DNA from: Cordilura impudica
Lineage: Eukaryota; Arthropoda; Insecta; Diptera; Scathophagidae
Direction of reading: 5' to 3'
Length of the DNA stretch: 64,000 nt
NCBI GenBank assembly: GCA_963682025.1
Contig: OY821518.1
Span: 218,766,868-218,830,867 of the forward strand
The notes under the pieces were generated by a model. That model was not told the DNA's origin. It saw only the letters and a list, made by a program, of their open reading frames with translations, and searched no databases. This document shows, piece after piece, positions 11,809-23,472 of the stretch. A program made the translations under genes and the position numbers. Position 1 is the first letter of the stretch; each line of letters starts with the position of its first letter.

Positions 11809-14800
11809 ACAAGTAAGAGTGTTATATTCGGCTATGCCGAATCTTTGATACGCTCCACCTCGGTTTGAGTCTTGACAATAAATGTAAATGAAAAAGTAAA
11901 GAATTTGTTAAACTTAATACCAAATTATTTCAGCAAATTCTTTGGGTTGGTTTTCGTCTGTTCTATTATTTCGGATTTTTTTCGGTGTTTGCTTTTTGGT
12001 CATCGTGGTTGCTGATCGGCATGCATTTAGGTTATATGACATAACTTCTTTTTTAATTTAGTTTTTGCTAATTAAATTGGTCGCCCTAACCTCCATTGCA
12101 AAGGTAATGGTTGTGTAGGGTGGCTATATGCATTAAATCGTGCTAATTAGAATTGGCTGTATAGTTTATTTTAACTGACGAAATATTTTTTCATTGCGGT
12201 CATGTAGGTCGGATGGAGTAAAAAAATAATAACCAAAAAAAAAAGCTCTCTCAACTTTTTTGTTAAAATATTGCCATATTTGGAAAATATAGAGAATAAA
12301 TTTATAATAATAAACATTCAAATTAGGGATGCCAAGCGCAAAAAACCAAATGTCCCAAACATTTTAAATAAAATAATTTGTTCTCTTTATTTTCTGAAAA
12401 ACTTCAAATTTTCATCCAAAAAAAAAAATTGTGAAAATTTATATATAAAAAATAACATTCTCATCAAATTGCGATTACATATGTAACAGTTTATATGTTC
12501 GCATTGAAATTAAACTAATATTTTCTGTAGTGTGATTCTGTAAATTTCAACGATCCGACAATCGCAAAATATATCGACAGCTATTGTTGTTTGCACTAAG
12601 GATTAAGTGATTCACTAAGTACATACATCTTAACGACAGTCGACAAATCTATTTTTCTATTTATTTAAATTGTAAACGAGTGGCATCTCTGTCAAAATAA
12701 GCGAAAAACACAAAGAAGAATAGAAAAAACAAATTACTTTGTGTTTGACAGGATGATTTTATGTTTATATTTAATATCTTTTTTTTTTACTAATATTTCT
12801 GTGTATTTATTTGAAAATGAAATGATGAATTGAATATGCTATTTAATTTTTTTTATTTATATAAAAAGTTTTTTTAATAAAAGCAAAATATTTTCACTAT
12901 TTTATGATTTTTATTTATGTATGACGACATTTCAACCTAAAAATTTAAGTTTTTATCGATTGAATAAACAACACAAAAATGGTTGTCGTTTAGATAACAA
13001 CAACAGCTGATTTTAACAATAGCGAATATCGTTTAAAAATTTTACTCATAATTTTGCTATTTTCTTTTTTTTTAACGATTCGACTATCGTTAAAAGAAGT
13101 TACTGAATCGCGGTACTGAAAAACTATTAATTTCTCCTGAATGTCAATATTTTTTTTTAAATGTAAAAATTTTTTAAATGTAAACATAGGTATTTGGTGT
13201 TTTTTTTTTTTTTTGGAATTTCAATTTGTGTTTAACGAATAAAATTTATATATTAAAGATGCAATTGATGTCTTCTAAATTTAAAATTATAATTTCCTAC
13301 GTTTTGATATGATTTTCTGAAATTCAATTAATTGCAATTTATAATTGGAAATTTTTAATTCTAGTTTTTAGAATTGATATTTCCTTAAATTTGAATGGAA
13401 AATTTAAAAAGTGCAATTTTGTATTTATGTGAATAATAATGCTTTAGTAATTATAAACAATTTTTAAAAATTAGATGTAATCGCAATCAGATATTTTGTA
13501 GGTAAAGCAGAATAGTAATTCTATATAACTATGTAGAACTAGTTTGAAAGCAAAAAACTCATTGATGAACTCGGTAACTCTATTTTGTAAAGACAACAAA
13601 AAGTTAATATACCAAACTTATGTTCATATTTGTAAAAGAATAATGAAAAAACGTATGAAATAAAAGACCAGCCCGTGTATACTCTTAACATTGTTCTGTA
13701 TGATATCTAGTTGAAAATATTAACATTCATGTTAAAATAGAAATAATTATTGCAAAGCTAATTTGAACAAACAAAAATTGTGGCGCCATTTACTGTGGCA
13801 TAGCCACGCTGAGCAAAATGAAGTGACACTCTGTTAATGCAAAAGAAATGTATTTTCCCCACAACAAAATATTGCAGAATTTTATGTAAATAAAATAATA
13901 TACCGATTTATTTCTAACATGCAGTTATTATGGATATACATATATGTATATAATATATGTATATTATTTGTATTATTTAATATGTGTATGGATGTATATG
14001 TAAATATTACACACAGAAAATACAACATCAAACGTTATTTTTGTATTTTTCTCTTTAAATAAATTTATACATAAAATTTTTTTTGCTAAATTTACACTGC
14101 TTTTTTTTATTAACAACTAGGTATTTTAGGATTATTTGCTTTTGATGCTGGTGAATTTTTACTGCTTGTCGAAAAAATTTTGGATCGATTTAACCCCTTT
14201 CCCGTGACCCATTCGATCTGAAATTTTGCAGACAGGCTCGTGGTAATAACAGAAATGATCTAACTAATTTTTTTAGTGATGCCAAAACAATGGAAACTTT
14301 TAAAATTTTCTACCAGAGTTAATAAAAAAATGTACAAAGGGTTAGTTTTTATTATATTATTACCACAACGACCACAAAAACAACAAGTCCAGCTATGACA
14401 ACAGCACAACATTTATTATAACAACAAGAACAATATAGAAACATCATATTTTTCATTTTTATACCCTATACCACTATGTGGTTTGGGTATAATGACTTTG
14501 TGCTGCTGTTTGTAACAACCAAAAATATTTGACCTAGACCCATCTTTAATTATACCGATCGAATCAGAATCACTTTCTGAGTTGATTTAACAATGTCCGT
14601 CCGTCCGTCCGTCCGTCTGTGTGTCCATGTAAAGCTTGTAATCAAACTGCAGGTCGCAAATATGAATATATTTTGACGAAATTTGGTATATAAGCTTGTA
14701 TCGGCCATGGGATGAACGCTATTGAAATTGGTGAGAATCGGTCCATGTTCAGACCTAGCCCCCATACAAATTACCCATATGAAATCGACATAAATTGCCA

Positions 14801-15465
14801 TAAGATCCAAATTGTCATATAGATCTTACTCAAATTGGGTTTGTATGCGTTCATTACATCCACTAATGAGTAGTCCAAAAATGATCCCTTTGACCCCATA
14901 TAGAGCTGCTTCCCGATCTTCACTTAAATCTATTAAAAAACAAAAATATTGCACTGATTCTTCTCAAATTTTGTTTGTACATATTTTTGCAAAATACAAG
15001 AGACTTTACCAAACATGATCAGGATCGGTCCATTTTTGGACCTAGTCCCTCTATAGATATAGCATCCGATATGAACTTTTTCATATCTGCAGCCAAAAAA
15101 AATAATAAAAATTCCACTCAAATTTGGTTTTTGCTTATTTTTAATGTCCAGTTAGTTGGGCCTAAGAGATAGGGTTTCTAAACGCATGGTATAGGGTATC
15201 GTATAGTCGGTCTAGACCGACTATAATTTTCTTACTTGTTTTTTTTTAATTTTTCAGAGATTTCCCTGGACCATTTCCACCGATTTTAATGATTTTTGAA
15301 ACAGAAACCTTGCCATGAATTTGGTGAATCATTCCCACTAAAAACGATCACTGTAGCTGCACTATTGAGGGCGTGATCGTGACAAGAACAACATAGAAAA
15401 TTACATTTTTTCAAGACTTTTTTTAGTTCTTCATTCACATCTCGCGCACTGGAGTGGAGGGTATA
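11809..15465 (-). mobile_element. Helentron-like element family 2, copy A
   Basis: Homologous over ~2.8 kb to 38887-41698. Read on the minus strand it starts with TATACCCTCCAC-like sequence at 15465 and ends near 11809 in CTCTTACTTGT, just after a palindrome ATTCGGC-TAT-GCCGAAT (11826-11842). No coding frame is seen. Copy A has lost about 245 bp near its right end relative to copy B and carries a nested HINE at 14460-15238. The end structure (subterminal inverted repeat, terminal palindrome, T-rich target, no duplication) fits non-autonomous Helentrons. Confidence 0.65.
14460..15238 (+). mobile_element. HINE / DINE-1-like element, full copy
   Basis: It starts TATACCCTATACCA and ends TTCTTACTTG. 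The first 13 bases after T (14461-14473) recur as a perfect inverted repeat at 15187-15199. A perfect 24-bp palindrome centred on TCTAGA lies at 15202-15225. A GTCC microsatellite lies near 14594. This is the layout of DINE-1/INE-1, the non-autonomous Helentrons of flies. It sits in a T-run of Helentron-like family 2 with no target duplication. The short open frames in it recur on both strands in every copy and are not genes. Confidence 0.85.
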
Positions 15466-16050
15466 ATAAGATATGAGATATTTTTGTAAATAAATAAATA
15501 CACGATATTTAATTAAGCAAATGACACCAAATAAAATACTTTATGTGCTGTAATTAATATTCAATAATATAGGAAACTTTAAAAAGAATATTTCATTGGA
15601 AAACAACTGCATTTTCATTTGAAATTAGCTGTAGTGAAAACTATTTGATTAAACTCATATAGCCGCTATCGACCGTACTTTTTTGATATGTTCTTGTGTC
15701 GCTTGAATCTCCTTCTTAACTCACAGTACGGTTTTTTAATATGTCCCAACTTTCAGCTTTTAGTTTATTCCCAGATTTTGAATCTTATATCCTGCATTTC
15801 TTACCCAAACGAGTAACTAGAAAATACTTTTAAATTGTTTTCTACTTAACTACCTTATAAATGAAACAGTTTTTAAAAATTTAATTTTCTAAATTGAAGT
15901 AATTATTATACAATTCTTTAATAGTAATTTTGAATGATAATAGCTCAAATAGTAATGTTTTGGAATCGTCAAAAAACCAACAGCCTTTTTTCAAAAGGTG
16001 AGACAATTTTGTGTAGAGGTACAAAATAAACTGTTCAAAATAAATCATAT
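15466..16050. other. unassigned AT-rich DNA
   Basis: About 0.6 kb, AT-rich, with no frame or repeat recognised. Confidence 0.4.
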
Positions 16051-16708
16051 TTATAACCTATACCACTATGTGGTTTGGGTATAATGACTTTGTGCTTCTG
16101 TTTGTAACTACCAAAAATATTTGACCTAGACCCATCTTTTATTATTCCGATCGAATCAGATTCGATTTAACGATGTCCGTCCGTCCGTCTGTGTGTCCAT
16201 GTAAACCTTGTAATCAAACTGCAGATCGCAAATATGAAAATATTATGATGAAATTTTGTATATAAGTTTCCGTCGGCCATAGGATGAACGCTGTTGAAAT
16301 CGGTGAGAATCGGTCAATGTTCAGACCTAGCTCCCATACAAAGGACCCCTATGAAATCGACATAAATTGCCATAAGATCCAAATTGTCATATAGATCTTA
16401 CTCAAATTGGGTTTGTATGCGTTTATTACATCCATTAATGAGTAGTCCAAAAATTGTCCTTATGGGACAACTCTTAGTCATAGGCACCATATAGAGCTGC
16501 TTCCCGATCTTCACTTAAATCTATCAAAAAACAAAAATATTGCACTGATTTTTCTCAAATTTGGTTTGTATATATTTTTGCAAAATACAAGAGACTTTAC
16601 CAAACATGATCAGTTTCGGTCCATTTTTGGATCAAGTCCCAAGATAGGGTCTAATAGATAGGGTCTCAAAACGCATGGTATAGGGTATCGTAAGTCGGTC
16701 TAGACCGA
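16051..16708 (+). mobile_element. HINE / DINE-1-like element, diverged and 3'-truncated
   Basis: It matches the full copies from the CCTATACCACTATGTGG start through the GTCC tract (~16178) to the TGGTATAGGGTATCG repeat near 16676. The palindrome is damaged and the usual CTTACTTGT end is missing; the next bases are the C-terminal codons of a Transib relic. It keeps a variant block (TCTTAGTCATAGGC) also seen in the copies at 42514 and 55411, so it belongs to a different, older subgroup than the 14460 copy. Confidence 0.75.
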
Positions 16709-17053
16709 GCAGACTTTTCGCTTCTTCATCTAAGTCCAGATTTCGGAATATTTTTAATTTTATTTTTTTGTTATTTTGTACTGCATAAAATCTGTGATCC
16801 TTAATACTATATTGACTTGACTTCCTCTGATGATAGATCTCAAAGTTATACTGAATGATATTTAATATCACCTCCTCTATGATGAAGTATTTTATCGACT
16901 GTAGTATACATACATTTTCGTGGGTATTTGATAATTTTTTTGTATCTAGAAATATGGCTTACATCAACACCCTCTGATTCAGATGCTGTTTCGGAATCTG
17001 AAAAGAATCTTCCTCATTTTTTTTATCTCATCCTTCTTTTGCTTGATCTATAA

Positions 17054-17158
17054 CACTAGTCAACAGTCAAAATGTACTCGGGATGCGATAATTTTTTCTG
17101 TGTAGATAACCTTGACATGAGCTCGAAAAACGCAATAAAAAATTTTTTTTTCGTTTGG

Positions 17159-17189
<31 letters not shown>

Positions 17190-17607
17190 AAAAATTTTTT
17201 TTTGGTTAATTTGTTTCGTCCGGCATAACTCGGGAACCACTAGCCCGATTTAATTGAATTAAATTGTAAAAAATTTAAAATTACAATTCCCTTAATCTGT
17301 TTATATATTGTTTTCCTATACAAGCAACAGTTTCCAAGTTAAAAATGAATATATAAAGGAAAAAACTTATTTTTGCCTAAAAATTTAAATTTTTTTTTTT
17401 TTTAAAAATCCATAAAAAATCCCAAATGAAAAAAAATTTCAAATCTTATTACTTTTACGTAAATATACATAACCTATGAGCAAAATAAGAGAAAGACCAT
17501 GAAAATCGATGCACGCGTTTCGCTTTTATTCGCAATTGAGTAAAGGTATGAATTTAAAAAATTTGCTCGACATATGCACAACTTTGTCTATGGTAAGGTT
17601 TTTTCTT
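17054..17607 (+). repeat. left long terminal inverted repeat of CACTA-like element
   Basis: It pairs with 18580-19138 as reverse complement over its whole length. It includes a long T-run near 17160-17184 and the sequence CATAACTCGGGAACCACTAG near 17224. The inner end stops 4 bases before the ATG of the transposase fragment. Confidence 0.85.
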
Positions 17608-17611
17608 AGTC

Positions 17612-18411
17612 ATGGACAATCTACTAAAGTGCCTTAACTATGAGAAACACGATTGGAAAGTTTGTGCCGACCTTAAGGTTATCGGTATCCTTTGTGGATT
17701 ACAAGGTGGATTCACAAAGTACTGTTGTTTTCTCTGCCTTTGGGACAGCCGCGATCGTCAACATCATTACACCAGGAGGAGTTGGACAGAAAGAGTTAAC
17801 TTCATCCCCGGCAGCGACAACGTGAAATATACACCACTCATAAAAAAGGAAAATGTTTTTCTCCCACCTCTTCACATAAAGCTCGGACTCATAAAAAACT
17901 TCGTGAAAGCTATCAACAAAGATGGCGAAGCGTTTGCCTATTTAAAAACCATTTTTCCTCACCTTTCATCGGCAAAGATTAAGGAAGGCGTTTTCGACGG
18001 TCCGCAAATTAAAAAGTTGTTGCAAGACCAACAGTTTGAACACATTTTATCACCAAATGAAGCTGCAGCTTGGAACTCATTTCGGCAAATTGTTTCCGGA
18101 TTTCTTGGAAACAACAAAAGCTCAAATTACAGAGAGATCGTCGAACAACTACTCCAAAATTATAAAAAAATTGGAGCAAATATGTCGCTTAAGATACATT
18201 TTCTACACTCGCACTTGGACTTCTTCCGGACAACCTGGGCGATGTGAGTGACGAGCATGGTGAGCGTTTTCATCAGCAAATGAAAGAAATTGAGCACCGA
18301 TACCAAGGATTTTGGAACGAAGCTATGATGGGGGACTATATCTGGTTCCTAATAAGAGAAACAGACCCACAACAATATAAAAGAAAGACAAAAGCACATA
18401 ATTATTTTTAA
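17612..18411 (+). pseudogene. CACTA-like transposase, C-terminal part (Tnp2-like)
   Basis: A frame of 211 codons from ATG 17612 to a stop at 18245-18247, then the same protein goes on in another frame to TAA 18409-18411 (GDVSDEHGERFHQ and RYQGFW). A one-base deletion near 18222-18230 separates them. The start of the protein has D-L-K-(x)4-L-C-G-(x)n-YCCFLC, the D...G...CxxC layout of Tnp2-type (Transposase_21) proteins of CACTA elements, and later PPLHIKLG and SHLDFF. I recognise this protein from many arthropod genomes as an unnamed family; assigning it to CACTA rests on the terminal structure of this element. It lacks the normal N-terminal half, so it is unlikely to be active. Confidence 0.65.
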
Positions 18412-18579
18412 TTTGAAGGTTTTTATTTTTGTGTTTAGATATTTTTTTTTAAAACTTTTTTATAATTAATTAATGTTGATATCCTTAGGATAATTTCTTG
18501 TACATATATCGAATTGTTTTTTAATTTAAAGTCATATATTTTTGTCACCCAACAAATTTTAATTTTTTTTGTAATAAAA

Positions 18580-19138
18580 AAGAAAAAACCTTACCATAGA
18601 CAAAGTTGTGCATATGTCGAGCAAATTTTTTAAATTCATACTTTACTCAATTGCGAATAAAAGCGAAACGCGTGCATCGATTTTCATGATCTTTCTCTTA
18701 TTTTGCTCAAAGGTTATGTATCTTTACGTAAAAGTAATAAGATTTGACATTTTTTTTCATTTGGGATTTTTTATGGATTTTTAAAAAAAAAAAAATTTAA
18801 ATCTTTAGGCAAAAATAAGTTTTTTCCTTTATATATTCATTTTTAACTTGGAAACTGTTGCTTGTATAGGAAAACAATATATAAACAGATTAAGGGAATT
18901 GTAATTCTAAATTTTTTACAATTTAATTCAATTAAATCGGGCTAGTGGTTCCCGAGTTATGCTGGACGAAACAAATTAACCAAAAAAAAATTTTTAAAAT
19001 TTAAAAAAAAAAAAAAAAAAAAAACCAAACGAAAAAAAAATTGTTTATTGCGTTTTTCGAGCTCATGTCAAGGTTATCTACACAGAAAAAATTATCGCAT
19101 CCGGAGTACATGAAATTTTTTCATTTTGTTGAGTAGTG
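18580..19138 (-). repeat. right long terminal inverted repeat of CACTA-like element
   Basis: Reverse complement of 17054-17607 with few differences, plus a small indel near the outer end (19111-19128). Together the two arms could fold into a ~555-bp hairpin. Confidence 0.85.
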
Positions 19139-19800
19139 TAATCAACGCGCATTGCAGATAATTATCTTGAATAAATGTCTGTTTTTAACTGCTGACCTTC
19201 TTCTTGGTGGCGTTATTTGTTACTGATTCTCTAGTTACGATATATATATCATAGTTGATTTTCAGTACGAGTTCCATAAGCCCTCGTCTGGTATATAGCG
19301 GTGATAATTCCAATCCATGTGCATCAGTATTATCTAATGGTTTTACCAGGACTTTGCTTAGTATTGCAATTTGGGCTCTAATGTCACTGATTTTTTTAGT
19401 GGTGATCAAGTAGTGATTGTGGCTGTACTTCTACCAAAATCGGTGCGGTAGCAAACATTCCTTTTTAGCAGCAGTTATGTAATGATAAAGGGGAACCAAA
19501 TTTTGTCCATTTTCAATCGCGTAATCTGAACTTCTTTAATGTATTGCGGCTTCATTAATTCTAAATCCTGAAATAATGCTAACGAATCTTTATTAAATAA
19601 TTGAAGTTTATTTTTCTCGCTTGGATTTGGAATACTTTTAAGAATCATTTTTGTTCTTAATGGACTACCCACAATAATATTTTCAATTATATACAATTTT
19701 TTAAAATATTTATGACCACCACAGTGGTCAAATATATAATTTTTTGAAGAATACAATCCTGCCAACTTGGCAGTAAAGAGTGTAGCCCATCGCCCTACAG

Positions 19801-20162
19801 ACTGAGGTTGGAAAAATTAAAAATTTCATGTGCGCTTACGATATTTTAGATAAATTCACCTTAGAGGAACTTGTTCAAAAATTACAAGTTTGCTGCCTTC
19901 AATATAATAACATTGTTAGTTTAGAAGATATAACACTTCAAAGTTGATAGATTTTCAGTTTTAGGCAATTCGGTCCATTTTGAGGTAGAATATAAAAAAA
20001 TTTTGCTATTTGCTTTCTGTATCTCCAGATAAATCGCTGTTTAACTACTGCCTATTTTTTTTCCATATTTTAAAATTTGATGGATATTTAAATAAATTTT
20101 TAATTTTTTATGCCTCCCATAATCTCAAAACATGTCCTTTGATTTCATCCTTTACCTAATTC
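19801..20162. other. unassigned DNA between two Transib relics
   Basis: AT-rich stretch without a recognised frame. It may contain decayed Transib N-terminal codons of either orientation, but I could not align any. Confidence 0.3.
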
Positions 20163-20900
20163 GACAACGTCCAGCTTCATCTTCAACTGCTGGAGGTAAA
20201 AAAAATTAAAAAAGACTTTGTTCCACAAAATGCAGGTCCACTGCGTACGGATGTTACGGAAGTTTCTGTGAAAGTCAATATGCAGGATCTAATTGACCAT
20301 ACAGTAATACGGCTGTTGGAGAGCCTTCCTGAAAATGAGTTGGAAAATCTTCCAGAGAAGCTGACATTAATCCGTAAATGGAGCTGCGATGGATCATCCA
20401 GACGAAGCGTTTATAAGCAATCTTCCAATAATGCTACAATATCGGACGGAAATATGTTTATGGTATTTGTTGTTCCTTTGCGGCTTAAATCTGATGTTTC
20501 CGTACTCTAGAAAAATCCACGACAATCATCAGTAGGTTACTGCCGCCCAATAATATTTCAGTTTGCAAGGGAACTCATAAGGACCACGGTGGAGGACATT
20601 CAATAACAAGATTAAGCCCTCAGTGCTGAAAATTAAGGAAGAAAAATATCTCGAACGTAGTTACGAATTCCACCTGACCCTGATGGGCGCAAAAGTCATA
20701 AAGAAACTGACAAATACAACCTCAACATTTCATTCCCGATTTGAAAATATACGCAAAGGAACTTTGCAAATTTGAACGATTCTACAAACGAGGAGAGCAG
20801 TTATGAATGTGGAATCTCACCACGCAAGGATAATGTATATGCAGCTTTTGCTAAAATTGGCGTATACCTGTTCATAAAAGGAGGAGCACTTTGATGCAAA
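20163..20900 (+). pseudogene. Transib transposase relic, plus strand
   Basis: An 80-codon frame at 20268-20510 contains MQDLIDHTVIRLLESL, then LIRKWSCDGSS and FMVFVVPLRL. This is the first catalytic Asp region of Transib (compare KWGRDGSS and FMVSFVPLRL near 35350-35250). Further on, FHLTLMGAKVIKKLTNT near 20670 matches the second Asp region (MIDGK) but has G-A in place of the expected D-G, so D2 is lost. YECGISP near 20810 matches the next block. Orientation is opposite to the relic at 16709-19800, and the part found here is just what that relic lacks. Confidence 0.65.
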
Positions 20901-20999
20901 TACATTAGACAAGAATGAGGAAAAAATAAAAAGTGGTTAAAAATCATGTTTTTTAGTTGACATAAGCATAATTCATAATTCAAATTTCGAATTTGAAAA

Positions 21000-21519
21000 C
21001 CCATCAATAATATACAGGATATGTACAGGATATGGTTTTACATATCCTAACTTGTAATTCGGAAGGATCGGCATGTATAGGATATAGTTCTAAATATTCT
21101 TACTTTTATATTTAAAAGTTATTTTCCCTATAGCCCTTGATTATTTTTATACAGCTGAATGGGTTCCAGCTTATCAGTAGGCGTTCAAAAGGATTGCCAA
21201 AAGATTAGAGATTATCACTTTCAAAAACAAGACACAGGTGCCAATTTTAGGTGCTAGTAATAATCTAATTTTATTCAATAATTGTTCTGTCTTATATACT
21301 ACTTATTTGTTCAGTATTGAGTGATTTCCCAAATCACTCAATATTTTATTAAAAATAACAAAAAAATAAATTAAATTATAGGTGTCAGTTTAGGTTATAT
21401 GTTGTCATATATTAATGCAAACGGTTAATATTCTTGTAACCCACTTCGACATTTGTAACATGACAACTTTAAAATGTGTTGTTAATTTGTCATGCTACAC
21501 AGTTGAAGTTGCTGATACA
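21000..21519 (-). repeat. 3' LTR of Gypsy copy 2 (inner edge only)
   Basis: The purine run GATGAGGG followed by TGTATCAGC (minus strand, 21527-21511) parallels TTGAGGG/TGTAATGG in copy 1. The LTR has a stem-loop TATTGAGTGATTT...AAATCACTCAATA at ~21316-21344. The left limit is a guess from the ~506-bp LTR of copy 1. Confidence 0.5.
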
Positions 21520-21651
21520 CCCTCATCCTTAAGAGAAAATTTATGGGGAAAATTTTTCCTATTCTATGGCTTTATATTAAACATGGTTACTTAATGTGTA
21601 AGAATTATATTTTTGTTCTAACAATGTTAATTCTTATTTAGTGTATAATAA

Positions 21652-23472
21652 TTATATCTTATTTGTATAGTATGGTTTTAAATTATTGTTATGTACTTCT
21701 TTATCATGCCATTATAATTAATTACAGTACAATAAAACCTCGATTTGCGTCGCCCCGATTTGCGTTGATTTGATTTGCATCGTCTAAAAAAAATTGAGTG
21801 GCCTCGAATTGCATCGCTTATGTTTTGTTTTGCGTCGCAAAAATAAATTGTGGCTTTGAATTGCGTCGTTAATGCTTCGATTTGAGTCGTTTTCTTATTT
21901 GTGCATACAAAGGGGACTCCCATTTTATTAGGTTTTGGTCAAATATGTACATACATACAGTTCAAATTCAACAAAAGATAGACCATTTTTTTCAAAAAGA
22001 TAGACAGCTATCGAATCAAAACCCTGATGTGACAATTGTTTTAAAGTAACAAAAATTATTTAAAAATTTAATTGAATTAATTTTATGTTTGTGTTGATTT
22101 TTTACATGTATGAATTGGCTTTAATTTATTTTTTACTTTACGTTATCTTTTTGTTGCAATAAATGTTAAAAAAATATATCTATGCCATTCATTTATTTAT
22201 AGTAAAAATTTTTTACTTTTCTAAAAATGTTCTTCTGGAACGAATTAAAGAAAACTCTATACAAATACATGAAGAAAGGTGATTCGATTTGCGTTGTTTC
22301 GCATTGCGTCGCTTTTTCTCGGTCCCAATTAACGACGCAAATCGGGGTATTAGTGTATTTACATTATTTCTTCTTAAAATTTTATATGGACCTTTATACG
22401 GACTTTGGTTCTTTTTTCTAATTTCTACCTTAAGTAATACTTGGTGTCCTATCTTTAAATTTAATTTATTTGTATATTTTGTATTTTCAATTCTTTGTTT
22501 CTTAGCCTTTGACAACATATCCTTAGCCTTATTTAAAGAGTACTGTAGTCTGCTTTCTAGTTCAATTATATAATCCTCATAATTGTAAAATTTTCTTTCA
22601 TTATCTAAACTGTCAGATGGAAAGTATGGTAATTTTCCGTAAACTAACTCGAATGGTGTATAACCTGTATCTATGTGTGGTGCTGTGTTATACGCAAACG
22701 TGACGTATGGAATCCATTTATCCCACTCATGATCCTTCGCTATTGCCAGTAAAAATTCATTCAGAACTCTATGGTTAATCTCAATTGGTCCTAACGTCTC
22801 GTGATGATAAGGGGTTGAGAATATTTGTCTAATTTGCAAAAATGAACATATGTTACCCATAACTTCGTTTGTAAATTCTGTCCCTCTGTCGGACTTAAGT
22901 ACCTTAAATTGACCATATTTCAAAATGAATTGTTCGACTAATGTTCTAGCCGTAGTGATTGCATCCTTTGTCGGCATGGGATGTGCAACAATAAATTTAG
23001 TCAACTCACATTGCATTGTTAAAATGTATCTGTAATCATTTGAAATCTGAAGAGGACCTACAGTGTCAGTTGAAATTATCTCAAAACAATTGTCTGTTGT
23101 GTTCGTTAGTGTTAGTGGTTCTTTTATGTGTTTTGTTTGTTTGTTTTTAATACAACTGTTATAATGTGACACAAATTTCTTTACCATTTTACTCATGTTC
23201 TTCCAAATGTATCGCTGTTTCAGTTTGATAACTGTTTTTCTTATTCCCAAATGGCATGCGTGTGTGGCATTGCGGAATTCATCAATAAGTTTATATTTTA
23301 AAATGTCATCTGTTATTCTTTTCGGGGCATTGTATATTAATATTCTAAGTTGAAGACTATTGTTATCGATTCGTATTTTCGCATATGCTTCTTTTAATTC
23401 TTCTTTTGTATATGTTTTAAATAATTTATCTTCCTTTGATAGCGCTAATTCATTTATATTTTCCTTTCTCAT
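21652..23472 (-). pseudogene. Gypsy copy 2 integrase, cut by a MITE
   Basis: From 23472 an open frame holds the integrase. The HHCC zinc region has two altered ligands: FRN for YHN (His lost) and HYNSC for NNC..C (first Cys lost). The DDE core is complete: STDTVGP, KSDRGTEF and GPIEINHR. Then follow AYNTAPHIDTGYTPFELVYG and the C-terminal KNQSPYKGPYKIL. The frame runs into the MITE at 22355. The true C-terminus lies past it at 21724-21652, ending KEVHNNNLKPYYTNK with TAA at 21654-21652, in a shifted frame. Confidence 0.85.
21725..22355 (+). mobile_element. pogo/Tigger-like MITE
   Basis: The left end reads CAGTACAATAAAACCTCGAT and the right end, reverse complemented, CACTAATACCCCGATTTGCG. Both continue into ATTTGCGTCG repeats. 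TA duplications flank it (21723-21724 and 22356-22357). The CAGT...CCTCGATTT ends and TA target fit the pogo/Tigger branch of Tc1/mariner. Several GATTTGCGTCG-like motifs recur inside each end (21740-21900 and 22280-22345). No transposase is present. It has inserted in the C-terminal codons of the Gypsy copy 2 integrase. Confidence 0.75.

Larger units (their letters stand above)
17054..19138 (+). mobile_element. CACTA-like (CMC/EnSpm) transposon with ~555-bp TIRs
   Basis: The ends read CACTAGTCAACA on the left and, as reverse complement, CACTACTCAACA on the right. They are flanked by a 3-bp duplication TAA at 17051-17053 and 19139-19141. CACTA ends with a 2-3 bp duplication are the hallmark of the CACTA/EnSpm group. 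The two inverted repeats (17054-17607 and 18580-19138) are almost identical, and together make up over half of the element. Between them lies a partial transposase. The N-terminal half of the transposase is missing, so the element is an internally deleted derivative. The host site is a Transib relic, which proves the boundaries. Confidence 0.75.
16709..19800 (-). pseudogene. Transib transposase relic, split by a CACTA-like element
   Basis: Scattered minus-strand frames match the Transib protein at 34160-36218 in order. N-terminal part at 19765-19475 (SPLRTKMILKSIPNP). Middle part at 19409-19185 (LELSPLYTRRGL and following). After the insert, GRFFSDSETAS near 17000-16960, the counterpart of ARRFFSDPETA. 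C-terminal LDLDEEAKSLL near 16730. The region with the first two catalytic Asp (D1, D2) has been deleted between 19475 and 19410. Transib transposases are DDE enzymes related to the RAG1 core. The CACTA-like insert at 17054-19138 falls between ALI and IDQAKEG; removing it and one TAA rejoins the frame. Confidence 0.75.

Noticed and set aside
14550..15172. Short frames repeated in every HINE copy on both strands (for example MDLMAIYVDFIW and MYIFLQNTRDF)
   Set aside because: They recur because the copies are near-identical DNA. Frames overlap on both strands, have no domain, and are broken in older copies.
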